The notes under the pieces are model-generated. The model saw nothing but the letters and a program-made list of their open reading frames with translations, did no database searches and had not been told where the DNA came from. Shown piece by piece: positions 1 through 8,490 of a stretch of 64,000 bases of DNA (position 1 is its first letter; each line of letters starts with the position of its first letter). Origin of the DNA: Pelagimonas varians (GTDB lineage Bacteria > Pseudomonadota > Alphaproteobacteria > Rhodobacterales > Rhodobacteraceae); NCBI RefSeq assembly GCF_003208435.1, contig NZ_QKMF01000013.1:62001-126000 (forward strand), given 5' to 3'. A program made the translations under genes and the position numbers.

Positions 1-960
1 GGCGACAATGGCCAGAACATCTTCGTCCTGCAGGCCGACAAGGTTGAATTGCAGCGAATCCGGAGCCCTCTGTTCAGCCGGTAGTTTTTCCGGAACGCTG
101 ATCCAAGGACTGCGATTGATGGTGCTGGCCACGCGGTCATGATTGCGCCGGCCATCATTTACCCGCTGGGTCAGAACAGTCAATTGCGGGCGGATCACAG
201 CGGCTGACAGGTTGGACAGGCGCAAGTTGTACAGCGGCAGTTTGTTCTGCGAAAGCGCAAACGCGGCCTCCAGCTCAGGACAATTGTCTTTGCGGTCCAT
301 ATGCTTGCGCCAGTTGTGTTCATAGGCTCCGGACAAGATCACGGCGCGGGCGATCAGATCGGCGTCATCGGTTACCATGATACCGCCTTCGCCAGCGTTG
401 ATCATCTTGTAGCTTTGGAAGCTGAAACAGCCGACTTTGCCAATGGTGCCGATGTTCTGACCATTCCAAGTGGTTCCCAGACTATGCGCGGCATCTTCAA
501 TCACCGGAATGTTGCGGGCAGTGCACAGAGACATGATCGCATCCATATCGGATGTGTGGCCACGCATATGGCTGATGATCACGGCTTGGACCCCTTCCAG
601 TTTGGCCGCGAAATCCCCTAGATCGATCCGGTAGTTGTCTTGGACCTCACACAGAACCGGTACGCAATCCGCGTGTATGACCGCAGATGGTACAGCCGCA
701 AAAGTAAAGGCCGGGATCATCACACGCGCATCGCGGGGCAAGCCAAGCGCCTTGAGAGACAAGAACAAGGCCGCAGAGCAGCTGCTGACCGCCAAGGCGT
801 ATTTACTGCCCAAAAGGCTGGCAAATTCCGTTTCCAACAAAGCGACAGGGGCATCCTTTGGGGCGGTGTAGCGAAACAGATCTCCTGACTGCAAAAGTCG
901 GTCAATTTCGGCGCGGGCAGTTGCAGGGATGGGTTCGGCATCGTGCATATTGGGAAGCAT
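1..960 (-). CDS. DegT/DnrJ/EryC1/StrS family PLP-dependent aminotransferase (3' end cut by window edge)
   Basis: Reading the minus strand from the ATG at 960 gives 320 open codons that run off the left edge, so the C-terminus is missing. The protein is a fold-type I PLP enzyme of the sugar aminotransferase family. The pattern EDAAHSLG around residues 155-162 and SFQSYKMINAGEGG around 180-193, with Lys185 as the predicted PLP-binding lysine, are diagnostic. The N-terminus lacks a signal peptide, so a cytoplasmic enzyme is expected. Members transaminate keto-sugars for surface polysaccharide or natural-product synthesis, or act as sensors; the substrate cannot be told here because neighbouring genes on the left are outside the window. 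The next gene downstream of its start is unrelated and transcribed in the same direction after a gap of about 120 bp. Confidence 0.9.
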   Translation of the reverse strand, partial: MLPNMHDAEPIPATARAEIDRLLQSGDLFRYTAPKDAPVALLETEFASLLGSKYALAVSSCSAALFLSLKALGLPRDARVMIPAFTFAAVPSAVIHADCVPVLCEVQDNYRIDLGDFAAKLEGVQAVIISHMRGHTSDMDAIMSLCTARNIPVIEDAAHSLGTTWNGQNIGTIGKVGCFSFQSYKMINAGEGGIMVTDDADLIARAVILSGAYEHNWRKHMDRKDNCPELEAAFALSQNKLPLYNLRLSNLSAAVIRPQLTVLTQRVNDGRRNHDRVASTINRSPWISVPEKLPAEQRAPDSLQFNLVGLQDEDVLAIVA

Positions 961-1079
961 GAATTTCAATTTCCTGAATTCCAGTTTCCGATATTCTTAA
1001 TGTATAGCGGTGCGCAGGCCAAGAATTTTCCGCCAATATACGCGAATTTTCATCGTAACGTCATGTAAAGGTATGAAAT

Positions 1080-2381
1080 TTAAAGGCCGAACCGATCGCG
1101 CATCGCAAACCACGTCATTGCCAGTGCCAGTAGCGGTGATCGCAGCCCCGCCCCCCCGGGAAAGCTGGGGCTGGGTAGCGCTGCAAAGGCATCAAAACCG
1201 TTTGACTGGCCCTTGATAGCCTCAGCCAGCAAGCGTCCGGCTTGGATGGCATTGCCGACACCGTGGCCGGAATAGCCCGAGGCCGACAGCATATTGGGGC
1301 CAACCCGTGCCAAATGGGGCATGCGTTTGACCGTGATCGCCAGCGTGCCGCCCCAGGCATAGTCCAGCTCGACATCTTTGAGGCTGGGGAACACCTTTAA
1401 CATCGGTTTTGACACCACGGCGCGAATGTCGCTCGGAAAGCGGTAGCCATAGCTTTCGCCGCCGCCAAACAGCAGGCGCTTGTCTTCGGACAGACGGAAA
1501 TAATTTACGACAAACTTGTCATCTGCGACTGCGACATCGCGGGTCAGCACGTCGGCGGCGCGCGGGCCAAGCGGTTTGGTCGCTACGATAAAGTTATTGA
1601 TCGGCATCACCCGCGCGGCGACCTTGCGGTTCAACCCGCCCAAGTATCCGTTGGCGGCAAAGATCACATGATCGGCCTCGACATGACCGGCGTCCGTAGC
1701 GATCCGCGCTTTGCCCCCGGGTTTGACATGATGGACATGGGCGCGTTCATAAATCCGCGCGCCCGCATCTGCAGCGGCCCGTGCCAGCCCCAAAGCCAAC
1801 CGCAACGGGTGCAGATGCGCGGCCCCCTTATCCAGCATTCCGCCTTGATAGTCGGGCGACGGACAGAGGCTGTGAAACTGCTGTCGATTCAAAATCTCAA
1901 CCGGATAGTTATAGTGCTTTGCCAAATGCTCGGCGTAGCCATGTGTCCAAGCTGTGGACTTGTCCGAGGTTGCAGCCCAAGCGACACCATCCTTTAGCGC
2001 GCAGTCAATGCTGTGCTTGGCAATTAGATCGCGCACCAACGCCTTGGCGTCTTGGCCCAAATCCCACATTCTATGGGCTGCGTCATGGCCCACCATGGCC
2101 TCTAGTGTTTCTTGGTCCTGCCTTTGGCCTGATCCCAACTGCCCGCCGTTTCGTCCCGATGCGCCAAAACCGACGCGGTGTGCCTCCAGCAAGACGACAT
2201 CCACACCTGCCTGTGCCAAATGCAAAGCCGCTGACAGGCCGGTAAAGCCGCCGCCAATGATACAGACATCCGCCGATGCCGCGCCTTTCAGGTTGTCGAA
2301 CTGGGGATAATCACCGGCGGTGGCCGCATACCAGCTGTCTGGATGCGAGCCGCGTTTGTCATTGGAAAACAGGAGGTTCAC
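1080..2381 (-). CDS. FAD-dependent amine oxidoreductase, PuuB-like (gamma-glutamylputrescine oxidase family)
   Basis: A 433-residue DAO-family flavoprotein. The N-terminal dinucleotide fold is visible as CIIGGGFTGLSAALHLA near residues 40-56, followed by the PuuB/OrdL-type ASGRNGGQLG motif, and the C-terminal FAD-contacting segment GYSGHGVGNAIQAG. Start is GTG at 2381, preceded by a GGGGGA ribosome-binding site and only 9 bp after the stop of the upstream ligase gene. The family oxidises gamma-glutamylated amines (gamma-glutamylputrescine to the aldehyde plus ammonia and peroxide). Location as last gene of a row with two glutamine-synthetase-like ligases and a glutaminase-type protein supports a Puu-like role; the precise amine is inferred, not shown. 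Confidence 0.85.
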   Translation of the reverse strand: MNLLFSNDKRGSHPDSWYAATAGDYPQFDNLKGAASADVCIIGGGFTGLSAALHLAQAGVDVVLLEAHRVGFGASGRNGGQLGSGQRQDQETLEAMVGHDAAHRMWDLGQDAKALVRDLIAKHSIDCALKDGVAWAATSDKSTAWTHGYAEHLAKHYNYPVEILNRQQFHSLCPSPDYQGGMLDKGAAHLHPLRLALGLARAAADAGARIYERAHVHHVKPGGKARIATDAGHVEADHVIFAANGYLGGLNRKVAARVMPINNFIVATKPLGPRAADVLTRDVAVADDKFVVNYFRLSEDKRLLFGGGESYGYRFPSDIRAVVSKPMLKVFPSLKDVELDYAWGGTLAITVKRMPHLARVGPNMLSASGYSGHGVGNAIQAGRLLAEAIKGQSNGFDAFAALPSPSFPGGAGLRSPLLALAMTWFAMRDRFGL

Positions 2382-2390
2382 GCCGTCCCC

Positions 2391-3749
2391 CTATACGTTC
2401 AGAAGCAAATGTTCACGCTCCCACGGCGAAATCACTTGCAAGAATTCATCATATTCCGCCCGCTTGACGATTTCATAGACCCGCGCAAAATCAACTCCCA
2501 ACACCTCGTGCAAAGACTCTGCCTTGGCAAAGAGATCCAAGGCTTGTCCCTGAACGCGGGGGATATCACCAGCACCTTGATAGGCATCACCGCGAAATTG
2601 TTTGGAGGGGTGTTTCTTTTCCATCAGACCCAAATATCCGCAGGCCAGTGAGGCGGCGATGCCCAAATACGGATTGCAGTCCATTCCCGCGATGCGGTTT
2701 TCCACCCGCCGCGCTTGCGGATCTGACAAAGGCACCCGAATGCCGGTGGTGCGATTGTCACGGGCCCATTCCAGATTGATCGGCGCGGCATGGTCGCGGA
2801 CATAGCGGCGATAGGAATTCACGTAAGGCGCAAGGACGGCAATCGCTGACGGCAGGTGTGTTTGCAGCCCGGCAATAAAGTGGAAAAACGCGTCGGTTTC
2901 TCCTTCTTGCGGGCCAACAAAGATGTTTTTACCGGTCTTCACGTCCAGCACCGAGTGGTGGATGTGCATGGCGCTGCCCGGTTCGTCAGCGATCGGTTTG
3001 GCCATGAAAGTTGCAAAACAATCGTGACGCAGGGCGGCTTCGCGGATCAGGCGTTTGAAGTAAAAGACCTCGTCCGCCAATTTGACGGGATCGCCGTGCC
3101 GCAAGTTGATTTCCAGCTGACCGGCACCGCCTTCTTGGGTGATACCATCGATCTCAAACCCTTGGGCTTCGGCGAAATCATAGATGTCATCGATCACCGG
3201 GCCAAACTCGTCCACGGCTGTCATGCTATAGGCCTGACGGGCGGCGGCGGGCCGACCGGATCTGCCGGTCATCGGTTTGATGTCTTGGGCAGGATCCAAG
3301 TTGCGGGCGATCAGGAAAAACTCCATCTCGGGGGCAACAACGGGTTCCCAACCTTGGGCATGGTACAAATCTACAACCCGCTTGAGGACGTTTCGCGGCG
3401 CGTATGGAATGGGCTCCCCATGCCGGTCAAAGGCGTCGTGGATCACTTGCAGTGTCCAGTCTCCGGTCCAAGGGGCGGCAGTGGCTGTGGTCAAATCGGG
3501 ACGCAACACCATGTCTTTTTCGATAAAGCCATCATCATCTGCGGCTTCTCCCCAATCGCCGGTGATGGTTTGGAAAAAGACTGAATCCGGCAAATGGAAA
3601 TGCTTTTGGCGTGCGAATTTCGATGCCGGAACGGCCTTGCCGCGGGCGATACCGGGCAGATCGGCGATGATACATTCCACCTCGTCCAGCCGGTGACCGG
3701 TCAAATAGGTCTGTGCGGATTCAGGTAGGGTCTTGATCCAATCGCTCAT
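2391..3749 (-). CDS. Glutamine synthetase family ligase, PuuA-like (first of two paralogues)
   Basis: 452 residues with the type I glutamine synthetase catalytic domain: EMEFF (metal ligand Glu), GQLEIN, MHIHHS and the ATP/phosphate-binding NRTTGIRVP segment followed by RRVENRIAGMDCNPYL. It lacks the adenylylation region of true GlnA and matches gamma-glutamylpolyamine synthetases, which use ATP to join glutamate to an amine. The start ATG at 3749 overlaps the amidotransferase stop as ATGA, so the two are translationally coupled. With the FAD oxidase just downstream it would form the first and second steps of a gamma-glutamyl amine pathway. Substrate assignment to putrescine is an inference from family and context. 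Confidence 0.85.
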   Translation of the reverse strand: MSDWIKTLPESAQTYLTGHRLDEVECIIADLPGIARGKAVPASKFARQKHFHLPDSVFFQTITGDWGEAADDDGFIEKDMVLRPDLTTATAAPWTGDWTLQVIHDAFDRHGEPIPYAPRNVLKRVVDLYHAQGWEPVVAPEMEFFLIARNLDPAQDIKPMTGRSGRPAAARQAYSMTAVDEFGPVIDDIYDFAEAQGFEIDGITQEGGAGQLEINLRHGDPVKLADEVFYFKRLIREAALRHDCFATFMAKPIADEPGSAMHIHHSVLDVKTGKNIFVGPQEGETDAFFHFIAGLQTHLPSAIAVLAPYVNSYRRYVRDHAAPINLEWARDNRTTGIRVPLSDPQARRVENRIAGMDCNPYLGIAASLACGYLGLMEKKHPSKQFRGDAYQGAGDIPRVQGQALDLFAKAESLHEVLGVDFARVYEIVKRAEYDEFLQVISPWEREHLLLNV

Positions 3750-4429
3750 GCGATTCTCCCTTCTCGGAAAAATAAGGCAAATTGATCGGCCAATGCTTTT
3801 TGCGACAATGGTGTGCCGATTTTGGCGTCCGCGTCGTCCAGAATGTTTTGTGGGACAATGCCGGGGCCGCGTGTGTCGATCAGCCCTTTGGTATAGGCGT
3901 CGCTAAATTCCGGGTGCGGTTGCACGGAATAGGCTTGCCCGGGGTAGAGCAGGGCCGCGTGGGCACAAAAGTCATTGCTGCCCACGGTGATTGCGCCTTT
4001 GGGGGGCGATGTGACTTGATCTTGATGCCATGCGTTCAGCGTAACTTGAGCACCGTTGAGGTCATAGACCTGCGGGCCAACGGCCCAGCCGCCCTGAAAT
4101 TTTTCGACGGTGCCGCCTAAAGCCTGCGCGATGATCTGGTGGCCAAAACAAATTCCTACCACTGGTTTGCCTGCCGCGAAAGCGCCGCGCACCAAATCTT
4201 CAAGCGGCGCGATCCATGCGTGATCTTCATAGGCTCCGTGCCGCGAGCCGGTGATCAACCAGCCGTCGGCGGCTTCTGGCCCGCTGGGGAACTCGCCGCG
4301 CACAACAGAATACGTTTCAAAGTCAAACCTGTTTCCTGCAAGGAAATTCATAAAGACTTGCGGGTATTCGCCATGTTCCTCGCTTAGATTTTCGGGAACA
4401 AGGCCGGTTTGTAATATGCCAATTTTCAC
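3746..4429 (-). CDS. Class I glutamine amidotransferase-like protein (possible gamma-glutamyl hydrolase)
   Basis: A 227-residue triad-type amidotransferase. The nucleophile elbow is GKPVVGICFGHQ with Cys94, and the catalytic His-Glu lies in VQPHPEF. I chose the GTG at 4429, reading MKIGILQTG; a longer reading from 4522 would add 31 residues unlike the family and overlap the upstream ligase gene. There is no synthetase domain, so it is a stand-alone GATase (COG0518 type). In the E. coli Puu route the hydrolase PuuD, a different class I branch, releases GABA from gamma-glutamyl-GABA; this gene lies exactly where such an activity is needed, between two ligase genes. The hydrolase role is inferred from that position only. 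Confidence 0.8.
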   Translation of the reverse strand: MKIGILQTGLVPENLSEEHGEYPQVFMNFLAGNRFDFETYSVVRGEFPSGPEAADGWLITGSRHGAYEDHAWIAPLEDLVRGAFAAGKPVVGICFGHQIIAQALGGTVEKFQGGWAVGPQVYDLNGAQVTLNAWHQDQVTSPPKGAITVGSNDFCAHAALLYPGQAYSVQPHPEFSDAYTKGLIDTRGPGIVPQNILDDADAKIGTPLSQKALADQFALFFREGRIA

Positions 4430-4496
4430 GGTGCACCATGGTGTTGCGCCCAATCGTCGGGGGCTTGGCACCCGCCGGGATCGGGGTGTTTTGAGG

Positions 4497-5843
4497 TCAG
4501 ACAGTATCGAGGTAGATTTCAACCTGCTCGGCCGGTGTCAGGTCCTGCATATCACGATGCTCTTGTTTCTTGGTCATCAGCAGGTTGCTGATCAAAGTCT
4601 CGGAAAAGATGCGCGGGACATGCGGGCTGGATTCAAACCGGTCGATGGCAGTTTTCCAATCAACGGGCACTTGCGGCAGGTTTTGGTCATAGGAGTTTCC
4701 GGTAATTGGTGCCGGCGGCAGTTCGGCATCCTCAATCCCGTTCATCGCAGCGCCCAGGATGGCAGCCAGAACCAGATAGGGGTTCACATCCCCGCCCGCA
4801 ACGCGGTGTTCGATCCTGCGGGCAACCGGTGCACCTGATGGCACACGGATCGCAGCCGTGCGGTTTTCATAGGCCCAGCAAACACTTGTCGGCGCATGAG
4901 ATCCCGGCACCAAGCGGTCATAAGAATTCGCATGCGGGGCGAAAACCAAGGTGCTGTCCTGCAGCGCGTTCAAACATCCGGCAATGGCATGTTGTAAAAC
5001 CGGTGTCCCTTTGGGACCACCATCATCAAAGATATTGGTGCCGTCTTTGTCCAGAACCGAGAAATGCGCATGCATACCGCTGCCGGAATAATCATCATAG
5101 GGTTTCGCCATAAAGCTTGCGGCGAACCCGTGTCGCCGCGCCAGCCCTTTGACCAACATTTTGAACAACCAAGCATCATCGGCCGCGCGCAAGGGATCCG
5201 CGACATGGACCAGATTGATTTCGAACTGGCCCAGACCGGCTTCGGAAATCGCGGTATCGGCAGGGATCTCCATGGCTTCGCAGGCGTCATAAAGTTCGGT
5301 GAAAAACTTGTCGAAGGCGTCCAGTGCCCGAATAGACAGAATTTCGGCACCTTTGCGACGCTTGCCGGATTTCGGGCTAACAGGCATCTGCAAATTGCGG
5401 GTGCTGTCATCAATCAAAAAGAACTCAAGCTCAACCGCGACAACCGGGGTCAGACCCATCGCCGTATAGCGATCAGCAACCCGGGCCAGTGCATGGCGCG
5501 GATCGCCGTCATAAGGGCGGCCGTCTTCGTGGAACATCCAGATCGGCAAAAGACCAGTCGGCGCATCCAGCCAAGGCATGGGAACAAAACCGCGATCTGT
5601 CGCGAACAATTGACCGTCTTCATCGCCGGTCTCAAAGACCAAAGGGCTGTCTTCGATATCTTCGCCCCAAATGTCGAGATTCAGAACTGACATTGGAAAG
5701 CGGGTGCCATCGGTCAGGACTTTTTCAGCGCTGGGAATGGGCATTCGTTTGCCGCGCGGCACGCCATTTAGATCGCAAGCCGCAGCGCGGATGGTTCGGG
5801 CCTGCGGATGGGCGCGAAGCCATTCAGAAGTGGGGGCGGACAT
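4497..5843 (-). CDS. Glutamine synthetase family ligase, PuuA-like (second paralogue)
   Basis: 448 residues with the same catalytic landmarks as the neighbouring ligase: VELEFFLID, GLGQFEIN, GSGMHAHFS and ENRTAAIRVPSG, followed by RRIEHRVAGGDVNPYLVLAA. The start ATG at 5843 has a GGAAC sequence upstream. It differs substantially from the 2391-3749 protein, so the pair are diverged paralogues rather than a recent duplication, suggesting two amine substrates or a heteromer. It is first of the four catabolic genes, and follows the ABC-transporter genes after 95 bp. Role: ATP-dependent gamma-glutamylation of an amine, by family; substrate unknown. Confidence 0.85.
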   Translation of the reverse strand: MSAPTSEWLRAHPQARTIRAAACDLNGVPRGKRMPIPSAEKVLTDGTRFPMSVLNLDIWGEDIEDSPLVFETGDEDGQLFATDRGFVPMPWLDAPTGLLPIWMFHEDGRPYDGDPRHALARVADRYTAMGLTPVVAVELEFFLIDDSTRNLQMPVSPKSGKRRKGAEILSIRALDAFDKFFTELYDACEAMEIPADTAISEAGLGQFEINLVHVADPLRAADDAWLFKMLVKGLARRHGFAASFMAKPYDDYSGSGMHAHFSVLDKDGTNIFDDGGPKGTPVLQHAIAGCLNALQDSTLVFAPHANSYDRLVPGSHAPTSVCWAYENRTAAIRVPSGAPVARRIEHRVAGGDVNPYLVLAAILGAAMNGIEDAELPPAPITGNSYDQNLPQVPVDWKTAIDRFESSPHVPRIFSETLISNLLMTKKQEHRDMQDLTPAEQVEIYLDTV

Positions 5844-5938
5844 CGGAGTTCCTGAGCTTCAATAATTTGATCATATTCACCGTAACGCCAACAGAACTCT
5901 ACTGGCAAGAGCCAATATCGAGCAGGTAGTTTGCTTGA

Positions 5939-6745
5939 TCAGCGCAAAAGGCGCGGGCGAAAGCGTAGTTTCGGTCTGGCGTTTTGGGGAAGGTGTCGGT
6001 TCAACCGGTTGTTCACAAGACTGAAAACCCAGATGACCACCAGCGTCAACAAGATGAAATATCCCGCCAAAATCGGGTATGGGACAAACGGATTGAACGT
6101 CTTGTCGGCAAAATAGTTGGCATAATACAGCGCGTCTCCGCGTTGTTTTAGTGCTGGAAACCCTGAAAAATAGACCAATGTTGTGGCGTGGAACAAGAAG
6201 ATAGCTTCGTTAGTATACGCGGGCCAAGCCAGCCGCAGCATCGTAGGCCACGTGATTTTGCGAAACTTGTTCAGTCCGGAAAACCCATATGCATCAGCTG
6301 CTTCGGTGTCACCTTTCGGGATCGATAGCAGTGCGCCATAAAAGATTTCACCGGAATAGGCGGCGGTGTTCAGGAACAAAACCGTCAATGCCCCAAGCCA
6401 GGGCGCAGTAAAGGCCCCCAAGGCAGGCACGGATCCTTTGAGCGCGACGAACAAGAAATAGGCAAAGAAGAACTGGATAAACAGCGGTGAGCCGCGAAAC
6501 AAAAAGATAAACCAATCCGAGCACTTGCGCAGAACCCAAGTGTTGCTTGATTTCCCCAAAGCGAGGGCGGTGGCGAGGAAGAACCCCGCCATGAGCGCCA
6601 GCACGCCAAAGTAGATGTTCCAAATCATACCAGAGCCGATCAGCGTAAACTGTTGGCACAAGGTGAAATCGCCGCGCGGGAGCAGTCGTTCGCCATAACC
6701 AATTGAACGCAGACTATAATCCGCAATTGTCTGCCAGCAACTCAT
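5939..6745 (-). CDS. Polar amino acid-type ABC transporter permease (HisM/ArtM family)
   Basis: A membrane permease of about 268 residues with several hydrophobic spans and the cytoplasmic coupling (EAA-like) segment EAADAYGFSGLNKFRKITWP that contacts the ATPase. The start is taken as ATG 6745, reading MSCWQTIADY, because it overlaps the stop of the preceding permease as ATGA; an upstream extension to 6886 lies wholly inside that gene. Together with the second permease, the binding protein and the ATPase it makes a complete importer of the histidine/arginine/ornithine (HisJQMP) class in the inner membrane. Context with gamma-glutamylation enzymes suggests import of a basic amino acid or polyamine-like substrate. 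Confidence 0.88.
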   Translation of the reverse strand: MSCWQTIADYSLRSIGYGERLLPRGDFTLCQQFTLIGSGMIWNIYFGVLALMAGFFLATALALGKSSNTWVLRKCSDWFIFLFRGSPLFIQFFFAYFLFVALKGSVPALGAFTAPWLGALTVLFLNTAAYSGEIFYGALLSIPKGDTEAADAYGFSGLNKFRKITWPTMLRLAWPAYTNEAIFLFHATTLVYFSGFPALKQRGDALYYANYFADKTFNPFVPYPILAGYFILLTLVVIWVFSLVNNRLNRHLPQNARPKLRFRPRLLR

Positions 6746-7638
6746 GCCGCTTTCCTTTGCGCTTCGCCGCCAGAGGTGGCTTGACCTTTTGTCAGCCGTG
6801 CCATGATGCGATCCAAAAAGACCTCGGACACTTTTGTGAAGGCGAGGTAGAACACGAGCAGCGCAAAGAAGTACCACATCCGCCAATCACCGTGCGGATA
6901 GTCTGTAAAGCGCGCTGTTTTGGAGCCGCCAAGTTCGCGGGCCCAATAGACGATGTCTTCAACGCCAAGCAAGAACAACAGTGGCGTGGCTTTGATCAAA
7001 ACCATCCAAAGATTGGACAGACCAGGTAGGGCGTAGACCCACATTTGTGGCACCATGACCCGCCAGAATGTCTGACGCGGAGACATGCCATAGGCGGCTG
7101 CGGTTTCCAGTTGGGCATGGGGGACCGCCCGCATTGCCCCAAATAGGACATTGGCTGCAAAGGCCCCAAAGACGATGGCAAAGGTCAATACCGCCAAGGT
7201 CAGGCCATAAGCTTCGTGCAACCATTGTGCCGAAGTCGACAAGGGCAATTTGGCTTGGGCACAGACAACAAAATCATTGCCCTGCCGAATGGGTTGATCC
7301 CAATCAGGGCAAAGCGCTTTGTGGCGCATCCATTCAAAAGCCTGATCCAAAGCGATGACAAAGAACAAGAAAAAGGCAATGTCAGGAACGCCGCGCACAA
7401 TAGCGATATAGCCGCGCCCGAACCAGCGAAGCGGGGCTATGGGCGATCGCGCGGCTGTAGCACCGCCAAAGCCGAACAACAGGGCTGTCGGGGCGGTGAT
7501 CGCCAGCAAAAGAAGGACCGTGCCAAAGGAGCCATAGAATGACAGGTGCTTGCCTGTGGTCAGGTAGCACGACAGCCATTTGATGCCTGCAAGCGTATCG
7601 GGATCTGCGCAATATGCGAAAATAACGGACCTCATCAT
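6742..7638 (-). CDS. Polar amino acid-type ABC transporter permease (HisQ/ArtQ family)
   Basis: 298 residues with about five to six membrane spans and the coupling segment ETAAAYGMSPRQTFWRVMVP. A family-atypical loop of about 35 residues containing two cysteines (ALCPDWDQ ... VVCAQAK, near residues 118-137) sits between the early spans, probably on the periplasmic side. It begins 80 bp after the binding-protein gene, across a strong hairpin, and overlaps the next permease by four bases. It is the partner permease for the importer, forming a heterodimeric channel. Confidence 0.88.
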   Translation of the reverse strand: MMRSVIFAYCADPDTLAGIKWLSCYLTTGKHLSFYGSFGTVLLLLAITAPTALLFGFGGATAARSPIAPLRWFGRGYIAIVRGVPDIAFFLFFVIALDQAFEWMRHKALCPDWDQPIRQGNDFVVCAQAKLPLSTSAQWLHEAYGLTLAVLTFAIVFGAFAANVLFGAMRAVPHAQLETAAAYGMSPRQTFWRVMVPQMWVYALPGLSNLWMVLIKATPLLFLLGVEDIVYWARELGGSKTARFTDYPHGDWRMWYFFALLVFYLAFTKVSEVFLDRIMARLTKGQATSGGEAQRKAA

Positions 7639-7681
7639 GTTGGCGGCTTTGACGCATGGGCGGCTTGCCGTGTCATGAAAA

Positions 7682-7705
7682 GGGCGCGCGGGATTGCGCG
7701 CGCCC
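7682..7705 (-). terminator. Intercistronic GC-rich hairpin between binding-protein and permease genes
   Basis: Perfect 9-bp inverted repeat, GGGCGCGCG at 7682-7690 and CGCGCGCCC at 7697-7705, with a 6-nt loop. It starts 14 nt downstream of the binding-protein stop on the minus strand and has no U-tract. That position is typical of RNA structures that stabilise the abundant binding-protein message and limit read-through into permease genes. Confidence 0.7.
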
Positions 7706-7718
7706 CTAGATTAGCTGA

Positions 7719-8441
7719 TCAGAAACGGGGGCTGTCTTCGCCCAGCCATTTGATGATCAATGCATTCAGCGTTCCGTCAGCCTTCATCGAGCCAACCGCC
7801 GCATCAAATTTTGCCCGCAATTCGGGGTCGGATTTGCGGAATGCCATGCCGATGCCGCCGCCCAAAGGCACATCGTCGCCAACGAACATCAACTCAGCCG
7901 ACGCTTCGACTTCGGGGATCAGATAGTCTTTGTCGGCGATAACCGCGTCTGCTTCGCCATTTTTGACGGCAGCAATCGTTTCATCGGGGCTCGGGAATTC
8001 CAACAGTGTCGCGCCAGTGTCGACAACGTGGTTGGCCTGGATGGTGCCGGTCTGGGCTGCGATCACGCCGCCTGACAGATCGGTATCTGCTGACATGGCT
8101 GCATAAGCCGATGGCGACGGAGGTGTGTAGTTTTGCGAGAAATCAACAACTTCTGCGCGCTCTGCCGTGATCGACATGCCAGCAATGATCGCGTCATAGT
8201 TCGAAGACACCAAGTTTGGAATGATGCTGTCCCAATCGTTGGTCACCCATTCGCAGGTCACTTCGGCACGTTTGCACAGCTCGTCGCCCAGCTCGCGCTC
8301 AAACCCGTCAACTTCGCCAGCGTCGTTGAGAAAGTTATACGGAGGGTATGCGCCCTCAGTGCCCAAACGAACAGTGCCTTCGGCCATTGCCGCGCCTGCC
8401 AACATCGCCAAGGCGGCGGTTCCGATCACTAGATTTTTCAT
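7719..8441 (-). CDS. Periplasmic amino acid-binding protein of the ABC importer (SBP family 3)
   Basis: 240 residues starting at ATG 8441, which has GGAG eight bases upstream. An N-terminal signal peptide (MKNLVIGTAALAMLAGAAMA) precedes the mature start EGTVRLGTEG. The family 3 signature YPPYNFLNDAGEVDGFERELGDEL and the hinge-region IPNLVSSNYDAIIAGMSIT are clear, with DEVDFSQNY-like substrate-contact sequence reading VVDFSQNYTPP. It captures the ligand in the periplasm and delivers it to the two permeases downstream. The class binds lysine/arginine/ornithine/histidine or related cations; ligand identity is inferred only at class level. Confidence 0.92.
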   Translation of the reverse strand: MKNLVIGTAALAMLAGAAMAEGTVRLGTEGAYPPYNFLNDAGEVDGFERELGDELCKRAEVTCEWVTNDWDSIIPNLVSSNYDAIIAGMSITAERAEVVDFSQNYTPPSPSAYAAMSADTDLSGGVIAAQTGTIQANHVVDTGATLLEFPSPDETIAAVKNGEADAVIADKDYLIPEVEASAELMFVGDDVPLGGGIGMAFRKSDPELRAKFDAAVGSMKADGTLNALIIKWLGEDSPRF

Positions 8442-8490
8442 GAATTTCTCCAAGTTGGTATTTCCGGCTATTGGCCGGTCCGCCCTTTTC

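Noticed and set aside
2856-3584. Plus-strand 242-codon open frame
   Set aside because: Lies wholly antisense to a well-supported glutamine-synthetase-family gene and has no family similarity.
3746-4522. Longer start for the amidotransferase at 4522
   Set aside because: Adds 31 basic residues unlike the family and overlaps the upstream gene; GTG 4429 begins exactly at the conserved fold.
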